From Alphaproteobacteria bacterium UBA1218 (GTDB lineage: Bacteria > Pseudomonadota > Alphaproteobacteria > Rs-D84): 24,542 nucleotides of DNA. Position 1 is the stretch's first letter, and every line of letters starts with the position of its first letter. The translations under genes were made by a program, and so were the position numbers. Positions 1-6,738 of this stretch are shown here, one piece after another. The notes beneath the pieces were generated by a model. The model was not told where the DNA came from. It did no database searches and was given only the letters and a program-made list of their open reading frames with translations. The DNA lies in the NCBI GenBank assembly GCA_002309215.1, contig DBXG01000039.1, forward strand, positions 1 through 24,542, in the 5' to 3' direction.

Positions 1-19
1 TGGCGCGCCCAGAAGGATT
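1..19. repeat. Distal attachment repeat (copy of tRNA-Arg 3' end)
   Basis: The 19 bases tggcgcgcccagaaggatt are identical to 5914-5932, the 3' end of the tRNA-Arg gene including the CCA. A copy of a tRNA 3' end at the far side of a recombinase-bearing segment is the usual mark of site-specific integration. The repeat begins at the first base of the window, so its outer limit cannot be seen. Confidence 0.8.
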
Positions 20-442
20 GTTTCGCTACGCTTCACTCCCTTGGCTCATTTGCTTTGCAAACCGGCATACTCCCGTCTGCCTTTCGCCTGCGGGTCGAAC
101 CCTCTGGTCGGGTTCTCATCCTTTGGTTGCACCAGATAAATTAAAAACCGACACAAGGTCGGTTCTGAATTTATGGCGCACTACCATTTCAAAAAATCTG
201 AACACATTAGTGCATGAATTCATTAAAATGGCGGAATATATAACGGTTTCAGGGATTCTGAAAGTCTTGCAAGAAACAATACAAATAGAATCAGAAAACG
301 CAGAAATCTTATATATTAACGCAACAACATATTAGAACTATATATGCACTTTGAAAAAAGCATTCTTTTCTGTGGTGCCAGATTTTAAATCTGATTTCTA
401 TGGGCGGTGGGGGTGGTGTTCTTTCTCGCTTTTATGTTCTTT
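20..442. other. Left-end non-coding stretch of the element
   Basis: No convincing gene is seen. Bases 19-141 stay open in the frame that would continue the recombinase if the element were circular (stop TAA at 142-144). A long imperfect dyad lies at 127-182. An ATG at 229 opens 35 codons (MAEYITVSGILK...) without a ribosome binding site and is not called. A 15-base palindrome (cagattttaaatctg, 379-393) lies downstream of the lipoprotein operon and may help end its transcript, although it has no T-run. Confidence 0.5.
127..182. other. Long imperfect inverted repeat (hairpin)
   Basis: The arm at 128-152 (ending AACCGAC) is matched by the arm at 158-181 (starting GTCGGTT and ending TAAATT/TGGCGCAC in complement), around a loop of about four bases. 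The inner seven base pairs are perfect and the outer part pairs with small bulges. In the circular form it would lie just past the extended recombinase stop codon at 142-144, so it could serve as the recombinase transcript's terminator or as a binding site near the attachment site. Confidence 0.5.
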
Positions 443-1324
443 TTATTTTATGCCCATTTTCTGTTTCCAATCGTCTGTTGCGCAGAAATTTTCTTTTCCA
501 AATTCTTCCATTCGTTCTTTTATGGTTGATAATGCTTCACTACGGCTTAAAACAGGCGAATAGGCAAAGCGAGCAGCTTCGTATTCGCCGACAGCACGCA
601 ATGTGTTTACCATGGCATACGGGTTATGATTTTGTGCCCAATAGAACCACTCTTTTTGCTTTGTGATATATTCATTATACTTTTCGCTAATTAGTTTGTT
701 GCAAGGGACTTTTTTCATTGCTAACGCGCGCATCTCTGTTTTACGTTTTTCTTTACATTCTTCTTTTTCTGTGGTCGTTCTATCATTTTGTTCGTCACAT
801 TCGGCGATTTTATCATAGTATTTAACCAATTTAAGGAAATCTGCATCGTTTTTAATAATGCTGTTTTCGCCTAAAAATCGTTTGTAATCAAAATAATTTA
901 CGTCTGATTCGTGAAATTTTTCGCTTCTACGATATAAAACACATTCATCTGAATTATAGATTTTGTTTTCATAATAATTGTTCGCACAGTCCAATTTTGT
1001 ATCTGGTTCTAACAATAAATCTCTTTTTATACATTGGTATTGTCTTTGGGTGCCGAAATCCATAAATTCGTCTGTGATTTCATATATCAATTTAAATGGG
1101 AACAAATATACCCATGCCAACATTTGTGTGCCATCGCGTTGGTGTTTTTCTTGGTTTGTTAATTCAGGGCATATAAATTCTGTTTTATAAACCTCCACTA
1201 CATTTACAGGGTCTTTTTTATTTTGTAAATCGTCTACAAATGTTTGTGCCTGTTGATTGTATGTTTTAACGGTTGTGCAACCAGCACATAAAAGAATCAT
1301 AATAATAGCAGGTATTTTTGTCAT
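443..1324 (-). CDS. Predicted outer-membrane lipoprotein, Cys-rich, unknown function
   Basis: A 293-residue protein. The frame is open further upstream, but the start at 1324 is chosen because AAAGGGGA precedes it, it begins a clean lipoprotein signal (MTKIPAIIMILLCAGC, lipobox LCAG|C16), and it avoids overlap with the gene upstream. The mature part is hydrophilic and largely charged, with eight further cysteines spread along it, including one near the C-terminus (NFCATDDW); an oxidised, disulfide-bonded periplasmic domain is inferred. It is the last gene of a four-gene minus-strand operon inside the tRNA-Arg element, 14 bases after its neighbour. No family is recognised. Cargo of this kind could change the cell surface or exclude competing elements, but nothing in the sequence proves this. 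Confidence 0.8.
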   Translation of the reverse strand: MTKIPAIIMILLCAGCTTVKTYNQQAQTFVDDLQNKKDPVNVVEVYKTEFICPELTNQEKHQRDGTQMLAWVYLFPFKLIYEITDEFMDFGTQRQYQCIKRDLLLEPDTKLDCANNYYENKIYNSDECVLYRRSEKFHESDVNYFDYKRFLGENSIIKNDADFLKLVKYYDKIAECDEQNDRTTTEKEECKEKRKTEMRALAMKKVPCNKLISEKYNEYITKQKEWFYWAQNHNPYAMVNTLRAVGEYEAARFAYSPVLSRSEALSTIKERMEEFGKENFCATDDWKQKMGIK

Positions 1325-1338
1325 AAATTTCCCCTTTA

Positions 1339-1662
1339 TTAAAAATTTAACGGTTTTACCCCATTGCAAGGCAACCCATATGCAGCCAAACGATTTGGGT
1401 TTATGCGACATTGGCAACGCAATCTCGCACCGCTTATTTCCATATTGCTCAGCTGAGACATCTGTCCCTTGGTTATATAAACGGCAGATTGTTCACTAAA
1501 ACCCGTTTTTAGGTCTTCTTGTAAGCATCTACACCATGTTGGATTTTCACCATTTTTAATACAGTTTTGATATATAATATTTGCTGCATGTGTTCGTATA
1601 TCTGATTGTTCACAAGCAAATAAAAACAAAGATATTGGCAATATAAATAACAAGCGTTTCAT
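1339..1662 (-). CDS. Small predicted lipoprotein with C/CxC cysteine module
   Basis: A 107-residue protein with signal MKRLLFILPISLFLFAC (lipobox LFA|C17) and a good ribosome binding site (AAAGGA). The mature part has the pattern C-x10-WCRC-LQEDLK followed by a second CQC, giving an even, dense set of cysteines suited to disulfides or metal binding. The C-x(n)-CxC-x4-L-x-x-D pattern also occurs twice in the lipoprotein at 2097-2630, so the two look related. It is the third gene of the operon (15 bases after the gene upstream, 14 bases before the next). Function unknown. Confidence 0.8.
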   Translation of the reverse strand: MKRLLFILPISLFLFACEQSDIRTHAANIIYQNCIKNGENPTWCRCLQEDLKTGFSEQSAVYITKGQMSQLSNMEISGARLRCQCRINPNRLAAYGLPCNGVKPLNF

Positions 1663-1677
1663 TGTATTCCTTTATTT

Positions 1678-2085
1678 TTATGAAATAATTGCTAACCCAA
1701 TAAGTTCTAACAAACCAGTCAAAGTCGGGATTATAATCAAAAACAAAAATATTATTATCCAAATGGTTTTTGTCACATCGGCACCAGGATTTTTGTTTAC
1801 AGCATCAATGTGTTCACCATTTTTGTATATAACAGAACATTGAACCCCAACAAAACTAAATTTTAAGACAATTTTTTTGATTTGTTTAATGTTCACCACC
1901 CTAAATTTATGGTCTTTGACCTGTAAAAAAAACTCTGTTTTACCTTTTGGCAATGAAATCTTTTTAGATTCACCGTTATTTAATTTAATACCCATAAAAT
2001 CATCTATCACAACGTTCATTGTGCCAAGAGCATAAGTCCAAGCAGATTCTCTTTCAATAACTATTGTATTGTCTGTTTTTGCCAT
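1678..2085 (-). CDS. Tail-anchored membrane protein with beta-rich N-domain
   Basis: A 135-residue protein. Residues 1-100 alternate short beta-like strands and polar turns (NNGESKKISLPKGKTEFFLQV), loosely like PEGA or carrier-type beta domains. A single strongly hydrophobic segment lies at about residues 107-133 (WIIIFLFLIIIPTLTGLLEL), leaving almost no C-terminal tail. No signal peptide is present, so the beta domain should face the cytoplasm. AGGAG precedes the ATG. It is the second gene of the operon, 11 bases after the first, between lipoproteins; it could link the envelope components to the inside of the cell. No family recognised. Confidence 0.8.
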   Translation of the reverse strand: MAKTDNTIVIERESAWTYALGTMNVVIDDFMGIKLNNGESKKISLPKGKTEFFLQVKDHKFRVVNIKQIKKIVLKFSFVGVQCSVIYKNGEHIDAVNKNPGADVTKTIWIIIFLFLIIIPTLTGLLELIGLAIIS

Positions 2086-2096
2086 ATTATCTCTCC

Positions 2097-2630
2097 TTAT
2101 TTTTTATTGCATTTTTTTATTTCTTTATTTAATTCCTTTGCTAATAGTTTATCGTTAACAGGAATTATAAAATCATCACGAATACTTAAACGCATACAAG
2201 CACATTCAACGTTTTCTTTGTTTGAGCTTCGTTTATAAATACTAGGATTCCATGCGCCGACATCATTAACATCCCAAGCAGGCATTCCAGCCATAATATA
2301 AGTTTCTGCTAAACTGGGATAAACTTTTGTGAAACCCCTTTCACAAAATCTTTTTTGTTCAAAATTCATTTTTGTTGGTTTTGTGCGGCATTGTTCTTTT
2401 TCGTCATTGTATTGTCTTGATGTAATTTCTTCATTTTTTGGTTTAATATCTTTACGTAAAGACCACTGCTTACACGCACAAGAAACCAGCATTTGCCCAA
2501 CTATGCTACCACCTTCATATTTAATATGATTTGCCATACACAATTTATAAAATTCGTATCGTTCTTCTTTTGTATAATCACATGCCGATAAAACAAAAAG
2601 TAAAGAAACAATTGTATATATTTTTTTCAC
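2097..2630 (-). CDS. Predicted lipoprotein with duplicated Cys module
   Basis: A 177-residue protein with a GTG start, supported by AAAGGG six bases upstream and by the lipoprotein signal that begins there (MKKIYTIVSLLFVLSAC, lipobox LSA|C17). The mature part holds two similar halves: one ends VSCACKQWSLRKD, the other VECACMRLSIRDD, each preceded by a single Cys (LCMANH and FCERGF). The same C...CxC...L-R/E-x-D pattern appears once in the lipoprotein at 1339-1662. It is the first gene of the operon, starting 20 bases after a leader RNA terminator (2650-2683), so its expression may be controlled by read-through. Function unknown. Confidence 0.8.
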   Translation of the reverse strand: MKKIYTIVSLLFVLSACDYTKEERYEFYKLCMANHIKYEGGSIVGQMLVSCACKQWSLRKDIKPKNEEITSRQYNDEKEQCRTKPTKMNFEQKRFCERGFTKVYPSLAETYIMAGMPAWDVNDVGAWNPSIYKRSSNKENVECACMRLSIRDDFIIPVNDKLLAKELNKEIKKCNKK

Positions 2631-2649
2631 GTTTTACCCTTTATATATT

Positions 2650-2683
2650 AAAAAAGACCGCCTTGAAGACAAAGTTGGCGGTC
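2650..2683 (-). terminator. Intrinsic terminator upstream of the lipoprotein operon
   Basis: On the minus strand a perfect seven base-pair stem (GACCGCC/GGCGGTC, 2677-2683 with 2656-2662) is followed at once by a run of U (2650-2655). It ends 20 bases before the GTG of the first lipoprotein gene and follows a folded RNA, which is the layout of an attenuator rather than the end of an unrelated gene. Confidence 0.75.
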
Positions 2684-2689
2684 AGGGTG

Positions 2690-2846
2690 TTAGAAAAATC
2701 AGTTAGTTATGACCCCGTTGCTTTTGGGTTGCCCCTGTTTTATAGCATACGGCACCCCGACCAATAGTCAGGGACGATGACGATGCAAAAAGCACCGAAA
2801 CATCAGATTGCGATGCTGTTGCACCGAACTAACAAGGCTTTTCTAA
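2690..2846 (-). ncRNA. Structured leader RNA of the lipoprotein operon (possibly C4-like)
   Basis: A GC-richer island in AT-rich DNA with no good ORF. It is closed by a bipartite stem: TTAGAAAA (2690-2697) pairs with TTTTCTAA (2839-2846) and GTTAGTT (2702-2708) with AACTAAC (2827-2833), a total of 15 pairs with a small internal loop. Inside, CCCTGAC/GTCGGGG (2767-2773 with 2755-2761) pairs completely only in minus-strand RNA, through a U-G pair, and competes with a stem joining 2726-2733 and 2751-2758. The direct repeat gcaccgaa is at 2792-2799 and 2821-2828. From memory, 2710-2830 read on the plus strand resembles the C4 antisense/ash immunity region of P4-like satellites; I could not check this. 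Either a leader or an immunity RNA would suit a satellite-like element. Confidence 0.5.
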
Positions 2847-2849
2847 GGC

Positions 2850-3206
2850 CCGAACCGACATCTCTGCCTGATTCTAAATGCCCTTTGGGACATCTGTCTT
2901 ATATTTTACATGTAAAAACCATATATTGCAACAAAGAACTGTTTATTAGCGGTTTGTGGATGATGTTTAACATATTTAATTGTGGCAATTTGTTCCTGTA
3001 TATAATATAAATGCTAAGGGTGGGGGGGTAAGTGTGTTATGGTGTGATACATAAAGGGGTAAGTTAAATAAAAGATGGTTGTTATGTTAGAGTAAGTAAA
3101 GGGGGTAAAGAACTTATTAATGAGCGAATTGTGCGATACTAACACTAAATACGCCACTCCATTATCAAATAAAAAATCTCATAAAACAGCGTGTTATACA
3201 TATAAT
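2850..3206. other. Intergenic stretch with G-rich repeats
   Basis: No gene is supported here. Three copies of GGGGTAA(A)G lie at 3025-3032, 3056-3063 and 3102-3110, embedded in a purine-rich plus strand. They could be protein-binding sites near the regulator gene, but spacing is irregular (31 and 46 bases), so no firm call is made. Confidence 0.35.
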
Positions 3207-3257
3207 ATTACAATAATGTAATTTTTGCTTGCAAATAGATATTGTTTGGTGTATGTT
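3207..3257 (+). promoter_or_regulatory. Promoter and operator-like dyad of the MerR-like gene
   Basis: A -35 TTGCAA (3229-3234) and a -10 TATGTT (3252-3257) are 17 bases apart, about 20 bases before the regulator's ATG. A perfect dyad ATTACA-ATAA-TGTAAT (3207-3222) lies immediately upstream of the -35 and is a candidate operator for autoregulation. Confidence 0.5.
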
Positions 3258-3277
3258 GCTACTAACAAGGTATAAAA

Positions 3278-4117
3278 ATGTTGAAACTATATGATTATTA
3301 TGTATCGGACGATGATGCTCGACAAATTGCGGGGTTAAACAACGCAATCAAAACCAAGACTTTTAAATTATTGGACGTGATGCGACAAAAGAAAAACACA
3401 ACAATTAACACGACTATATCGCCCAGAACGGTTAATTATTGGACAGAAATTGGTGTGTTGGATAAATCGCCACTACAAGAAAGCAATAAATGGCACAAAT
3501 TCTCATTTGTTGATATTGTTTTTATACACCTTGCCGCAAAATTACGGGATTTCGGATTAAATTTAGAAAAAATAAAAACCACAAAACATAATTTATACAG
3601 ATTGATTTCTTTGAAAGACGAAAATGGAACTGAAATATTCAAAACACCACTGTCTATTCTAGAAATGGCTATATTGTTGGCATTTGCGTTAAAAAATCAT
3701 GGAAATGTTTATTTGCTGATAACAAATTCAGGGCAAGCAACCTATATGACCGAAGAAAGTTTGGTTTTAAATCGTGAACAATATAATTTGCCAGACGCAT
3801 ATATTTATTTAAACTTGAATGATTTACTTAATAAAAACGAATTTATTAACAAGATACGCGCAAAAATACGTCACGAAACACAAAAATATGCGCTGGACGA
3901 TAACGAAAAACAGGTTTTTGATGCTTTACGGCAAGACAATCTGGAACAATTAAGTGTCACAAAGGATACAACCAATGGTGCAATGAAATATATGAAAACA
4001 GTTGAAAATGTCACAGAAATGGAAGCAACTGAAAATATCGAGTTTGGTGGAATTTATGAAGAAAAGCAAAACGGGAAAGTTATAAGAAAGATAGCAAAAC
4101 GAACAATCAAGTTTTAA
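3278..4117 (+). CDS. MerR-like HTH regulator or excisionase of the element
   Basis: A 279-residue protein. Residues about 47-100 carry a MerR-type winged-helix signature: SPRTVNYWTEIGVL, then a wing-like KWHKFSFVDIVFIHLAAKLRDFGLNLEKIK, matching the family pattern of helix-turn-helix, Y/F-x-D and LR-x-G-x-x-L-x-x-I. The rest is not recognised: a mixed alpha/beta part (about 115-190) and a charged C-terminal tail. The start has AAGG eight bases upstream. It lies between the divergent lipoprotein operon and the recombinase, the usual place for a regulator of excision or cargo. In this setting it may control the recombinase, the leader, or act as a recombination directionality factor; which of these is not shown. 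Confidence 0.75.
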   Translation: MLKLYDYYVSDDDARQIAGLNNAIKTKTFKLLDVMRQKKNTTINTTISPRTVNYWTEIGVLDKSPLQESNKWHKFSFVDIVFIHLAAKLRDFGLNLEKIKTTKHNLYRLISLKDENGTEIFKTPLSILEMAILLAFALKNHGNVYLLITNSGQATYMTEESLVLNREQYNLPDAYIYLNLNDLLNKNEFINKIRAKIRHETQKYALDDNEKQVFDALRQDNLEQLSVTKDTTNGAMKYMKTVENVTEMEATENIEFGGIYEEKQNGKVIRKIAKRTIKF

Positions 4118-4146
4118 CAGAACTTGAAACCAACCCTGTATTTATT

Positions 4147-4214
4147 TGGCTGGGGGCACCAGAGAATAATTACAGCATAAAAACTTTTTGTTGAGATGGC
4201 TGGAAACACCAGAG
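4147..4214 (+). repeat. Pair of 18-base direct repeats with internal dyads
   Basis: TGGCTGG-GGG-CACCAGAG at 4147-4164 and TGGCTGG-AAA-CACCAGAG at 4197-4214 are identical except for the three central bases, and start exactly 50 bases apart. Each contains CTGG...CCAG around a five-base centre. They sit just before the small ORF and recombinase, so they are candidate binding sites for the MerR-like protein or recombinase. Confidence 0.6.
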
Positions 4215-4243
4215 TCGAAACGCAAACATAGCGGATTCTGACT

Positions 4244-4414
4244 ATGGGACTAATCATATCAACGACAGAAGCACGAAAATTCTTAAAAAAACAATTAAAC
4301 GAACGAATAACAGACGAAGAATTGGAAAAAATCATAATAAATTTAACCAAACTAGTTAATGTATTGTTAAACAATAAGGAACAGGAATGGGAACAACAAC
4401 ACCAACAAAAGTGA
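4244..4414 (+). CDS. Small protein overlapping the recombinase start
   Basis: A 56-residue ORF: MGLIISTTEARKFLKKQL, then a charged helix (NERITDEELEKIIINLTKLV) and a Gln/Glu-rich tail. It resembles a small helical DNA-binding or accessory protein and overlaps the recombinase by 28 bases in another frame, which suggests translational coupling. In-frame DNA upstream is closed by TAG at 4229, so the start is ATG 4244 or a nearby non-ATG codon; no good ribosome binding site is seen. Its helix-forming composition and its position in the operon favour a real gene. A role as accessory or excision factor is only inferred from position. Confidence 0.55.
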   Translation: MGLIISTTEARKFLKKQLNERITDEELEKIIINLTKLVNVLLNNKEQEWEQQHQQK

Positions 4415-5958
4415 TAATTTATTGTCGAGTTTCAAGCAAAAAACAAGTGACTGACGGCAATGGACTGGATTCGCAGGAACAGGTGTGTCGTGCTTGGGCT
4501 AAACAACGTGGATTGGTTATTGAACGTGTTTTTAGGGAAGAAGGTGTATCTGGTGGGAAAGAAGACAGACCTGCGCTGGATGCTATGTTAGAATTTTTGT
4601 TTGCTAGCAAAGAACAATATATTGTCCTTTTTTATGATGTAAGTCGTGTTGCACGTGATACAGAAATATTTTGGAACATTTATAACAGAATTGTTGCCAA
4701 AGGACACAAATTAGATACAACACAAAACAAAATAGAAGATACACCTGTTGGTAAATTTATTACCACAATTACTGCGGCACAAAGTCAATTATTTAGAGAA
4801 GAGAATGCGATTAAAACCAAAAATAATATGAAAGTGCATGCGAAACAAGGATATTGGATTTTTCGTGCCCCAACAGGATATCTGCCTACGCGTGTGGGAA
4901 AATATATACACCTAACAAGAAACGAACCAACAGCGACATATTTACAACATGCGCTGGAAGGGTTTGCGAATAATCGTTTTTTAACCCAGAAAGACGTGTA
5001 TAATTTTTTGTGCGATAAAACAATCGTGGGATTCAACAACAAACCAATACATGTCACGCTTAATTTTGTAAAAAATTTGCTTACAAACGAAAAATATACA
5101 GGGTGTTTTGCTTATCCTGAATGGAATATACCATATCAACAATGGCATATTGAACCAATAATAACCACAGAATGCTTTAATGCCATTCAAGACAGGATAA
5201 AAGGTCGCAAATCAAACAAAAAAACACGCAAATATAATAAGTCGGACGAAGATTTTCCATTGAGACGTTGGGTTAAATGTGCTGCTTGTGGGCATTTAAT
5301 GACAGCGGATAAACCACGCAGTAAATCAGGAAAACACCACCTTTATTACCATTGTTATAATAAAGATTGCCCGATGGGAAATAAAAATATACAGCAAAAG
5401 GTTATGCACGAAGATTTTGAACAGTTGTTGCAAAAGATTACACCAGCAAAAGATTTATTAAATCTGACAGCGGAAATCACCAAACGCGCATATAATGATA
5501 AATATCACTATGTCCAGCAACAGCGGAAAGATATTGCACAGCAAATAGAAAAGAAAAAACAGGAAAAAGAAAACACGTTTAATTTGTTGGTTGCTGGCAA
5601 TATATCTGACGAAACAAAATCTATATGCGACAAACATATTTGTGCGCTGGAAAGTGAAATAAAGTTGCTAGAACACCAATTAACAGAACCGCAAGATGAA
5701 CCTTTGCCGCTTGATTCTGCGCTGGATACTGTGCTTGCTTTTGTGCAAAAACCAGTGCAAATATGGCAAACTGGTGATTACGCACAACGGCAAGGTGTTC
5801 TAAATTTATGTTTTTCAGACAAAATTTCTTACGATAAAGTGGAAAAATTTAGAACCCCCGCACTGTCGCCAGTTTTCAGGCTTTTTAATGAAAATACGGG
5901 AATTCTGGAAGAGTGGCGCGCCCAGAAGGATTCGAACCCTCAACCTTCTGATCCGTAG
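4387..5958 (+). CDS. Large serine recombinase (integrase) of the element
   Basis: A 523-residue site-specific recombinase. The resolvase catalytic domain is at about 8-150, with the active serine S16 in IYCRVSSKKQ and the conserved DVSRVARD at 84-91. The recombinase domain follows (about 155-275), then a zinc ribbon with C298, C301, C323 and C328, then a coiled coil (about 370-445). It probably cuts and rejoins DNA at the tRNA-Arg attachment site. AAGGAACAGG precedes the ATG. The last 14 residues (W510 onward: WRAQKDSNPQPSDP) are translated from the antisense of the tRNA-Arg gene, so they come from the integration site. If the element were excised and closed, codon 516 onward would be replaced by 41 codons from 19-141, giving about 556 residues. 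The enzyme appears intact. Confidence 0.93.
   Translation: MGTTTPTKVIIYCRVSSKKQVTDGNGLDSQEQVCRAWAKQRGLVIERVFREEGVSGGKEDRPALDAMLEFLFASKEQYIVLFYDVSRVARDTEIFWNIYNRIVAKGHKLDTTQNKIEDTPVGKFITTITAAQSQLFREENAIKTKNNMKVHAKQGYWIFRAPTGYLPTRVGKYIHLTRNEPTATYLQHALEGFANNRFLTQKDVYNFLCDKTIVGFNNKPIHVTLNFVKNLLTNEKYTGCFAYPEWNIPYQQWHIEPIITTECFNAIQDRIKGRKSNKKTRKYNKSDEDFPLRRWVKCAACGHLMTADKPRSKSGKHHLYYHCYNKDCPMGNKNIQQKVMHEDFEQLLQKITPAKDLLNLTAEITKRAYNDKYHYVQQQRKDIAQQIEKKKQEKENTFNLLVAGNISDETKSICDKHICALESEIKLLEHQLTEPQDEPLPLDSALDTVLAFVQKPVQIWQTGDYAQRQGVLNLCFSDKISYDKVEKFRTPALSPVFRLFNENTGILEEWRAQKDSNPQPSDP
5914..5932. repeat. Proximal attachment repeat inside tRNA-Arg
   Basis: These 19 bases equal 1-19. They are the T-arm 3' side, acceptor 3' strand and CCA of the tRNA. 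Recombination at this block leaves the tRNA complete on the chromosomal side of the element. Confidence 0.8.
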
Positions 5959-5990
5959 TCAGATGCTCTATCCAATTGAGCCATGGGCGC
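5914..5990 (-). tRNA. tRNA-Arg (anticodon ACG)
   Basis: A 77-base tRNA read on the minus strand: acceptor GCGCCCA pairs with TGGGCGC, the discriminator is G, and CCA is encoded. The anticodon stem TCTGA/TCAGA encloses loop CTACGGA, giving anticodon ACG, which reads CGN after A34 is converted to inosine. The D-arm (GCTC...GAGC) and TTCGAAT T-loop are normal. Its 3' half is the integration target and overlaps the recombinase 3' end in antisense. Confidence 0.95.
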
Positions 5991-6000
5991 AATGCACTAT

Positions 6001-6028
6001 ATTTTATAACCTTTTATTCGATTTGCAA
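6001..6028 (-). promoter_or_regulatory. tRNA-Arg promoter
   Basis: On the minus strand TTGCAA (6023-6028) and TAAAAT (6001-6006) are 16 bases apart, ending 10 bases before the tRNA. The tRNA at 21751 has the same ACTTGCAA -35 region with the same spacing. Confidence 0.65.
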
Positions 6029-6040
6029 GTAAAAACACAA

Positions 6041-6628
6041 TTATTTTTCTATTTGATTCAAAATCACTCCGCTTTTGAATTTCTCAAAATGCATACGACA
6101 AACAGATATATATTGCTCTGAGCCAACTGCAATTTGTGGACCGTTTGTAATAATGCGTCCGTTTTTATCAAATCTTGCATTGTGTGTAGCCAGGTTCATA
6201 CAACCGTCAATTTGACAATTTGATTCTATTAAATGTAATTTTGCACCGACTTCAACCAACCTTTGTGAAGCATGAAATAGGTGTTCATTGCTGTCTGTCA
6301 TCAAGCCATAGCCCATAATAATAACTTTCGAATAGTTGATGATTTCGACTAATTTATCAATATCTTGTGTGCTAAAAAATTGGATTTCATCAATTAAAAT
6401 GAATTGTGTTTCTGGTTTGGGCATATAATCATCCAAATTTTGTAAAGACAAAGCAGGCATTCGTAAGCCGATCCGGGATACAATTTCGTTATCAGAAAAC
6501 CTGTTGTCACATTGCGGTTTGATGATTTCAACATGTTTGCCAGTTTGGTTCAGGCTGAATGCGGTTATTAATAGATTGGCAGTCTTGGCAGCGCCCATAA
6601 CGCCATAATGAAAATGTAAATTCGCCAT
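6041..6628 (-). CDS. tdk: Thymidine kinase (type II)
   Basis: A 195-residue enzyme that phosphorylates thymidine (or deoxyuridine) with ATP in the salvage pathway. Features in order: P-loop GVMGAAKT at 9-16, Walker B-like DEIQFF, lid-region GYGLMTDS, a zinc-site segment beginning CQIDGCMNLATHNARF, and VGSEQYISVCRMHF at the C-terminus supplying the other zinc ligands. The start at 6628 is used rather than the longer frame because GGAGAC lies just upstream and homology begins here. The P-loop has Ala-Ala where most family members have Ser/Ala-Gly before the lysine, a small deviation that still allows nucleotide binding. It is transcribed divergently from the peptidase gene at 6739. Confidence 0.9.
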   Translation of the reverse strand: MANLHFHYGVMGAAKTANLLITAFSLNQTGKHVEIIKPQCDNRFSDNEIVSRIGLRMPALSLQNLDDYMPKPETQFILIDEIQFFSTQDIDKLVEIINYSKVIIMGYGLMTDSNEHLFHASQRLVEVGAKLHLIESNCQIDGCMNLATHNARFDKNGRIITNGPQIAVGSEQYISVCRMHFEKFKSGVILNQIEK

Positions 6629-6719
6629 TTTTGTCTCCTTTTGCTCTGGGAAATTATAGTCGTGTTTATAAATCAAAATCAATATATAAATTTTATGTGT
6701 TTTCTTATGTTGGAAAAAG

Positions 6720-6728
6720 TGATATAAT
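6720..6728 (+). promoter_or_regulatory. Extended -10 promoter, leaderless start
   Basis: TGATATAAT gives an extended -10. Its expected transcription start (about 6735) is only about four bases before the ATG at 6739, with no ribosome binding site, so the peptidase mRNA is probably leaderless. No good -35 is seen. Confidence 0.5.
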
Positions 6729-6738
6729 TACAAGAAAT

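Larger units (their letters stand above)
1..5932. mobile_element. Integrative element in tRNA-Arg(ACG), about 5.9 kb
   Basis: The element is bounded by the 19-base direct repeat of the tRNA-Arg 3' end (1-19 and 5914-5932). Its right end carries a large serine recombinase that reads into the tRNA, preceded by a small ORF and a MerR-like regulator. The left half is a minus-strand operon of four envelope proteins with a structured leader. No replication, capsid or conjugation gene is visible, so it cannot be called a phage or conjugative element; a satellite or minimal integrative element fits better. Use of a tRNA 3' end by a serine rather than tyrosine recombinase is less usual. Limits are firm on the right and open on the left. 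Confidence 0.75.

Noticed and set aside
18..335. Open frame of 105 codons at the left edge
   Set aside because: It begins inside the attachment repeat, has no ribosome binding site and covers the long hairpin; only its last 35 codons have an ordinary composition.
443..1417. Longer start of the large lipoprotein gene
   Set aside because: It would overlap the gene upstream and place the lipobox signal inside the protein; the internal ATG has a strong ribosome binding site.
2777..3010. Plus-strand open frame of 77 codons in the leader region
   Set aside because: It overlaps the structured leader RNA, has odd composition and no good ribosome binding site; an ash-like small ORF cannot be excluded.
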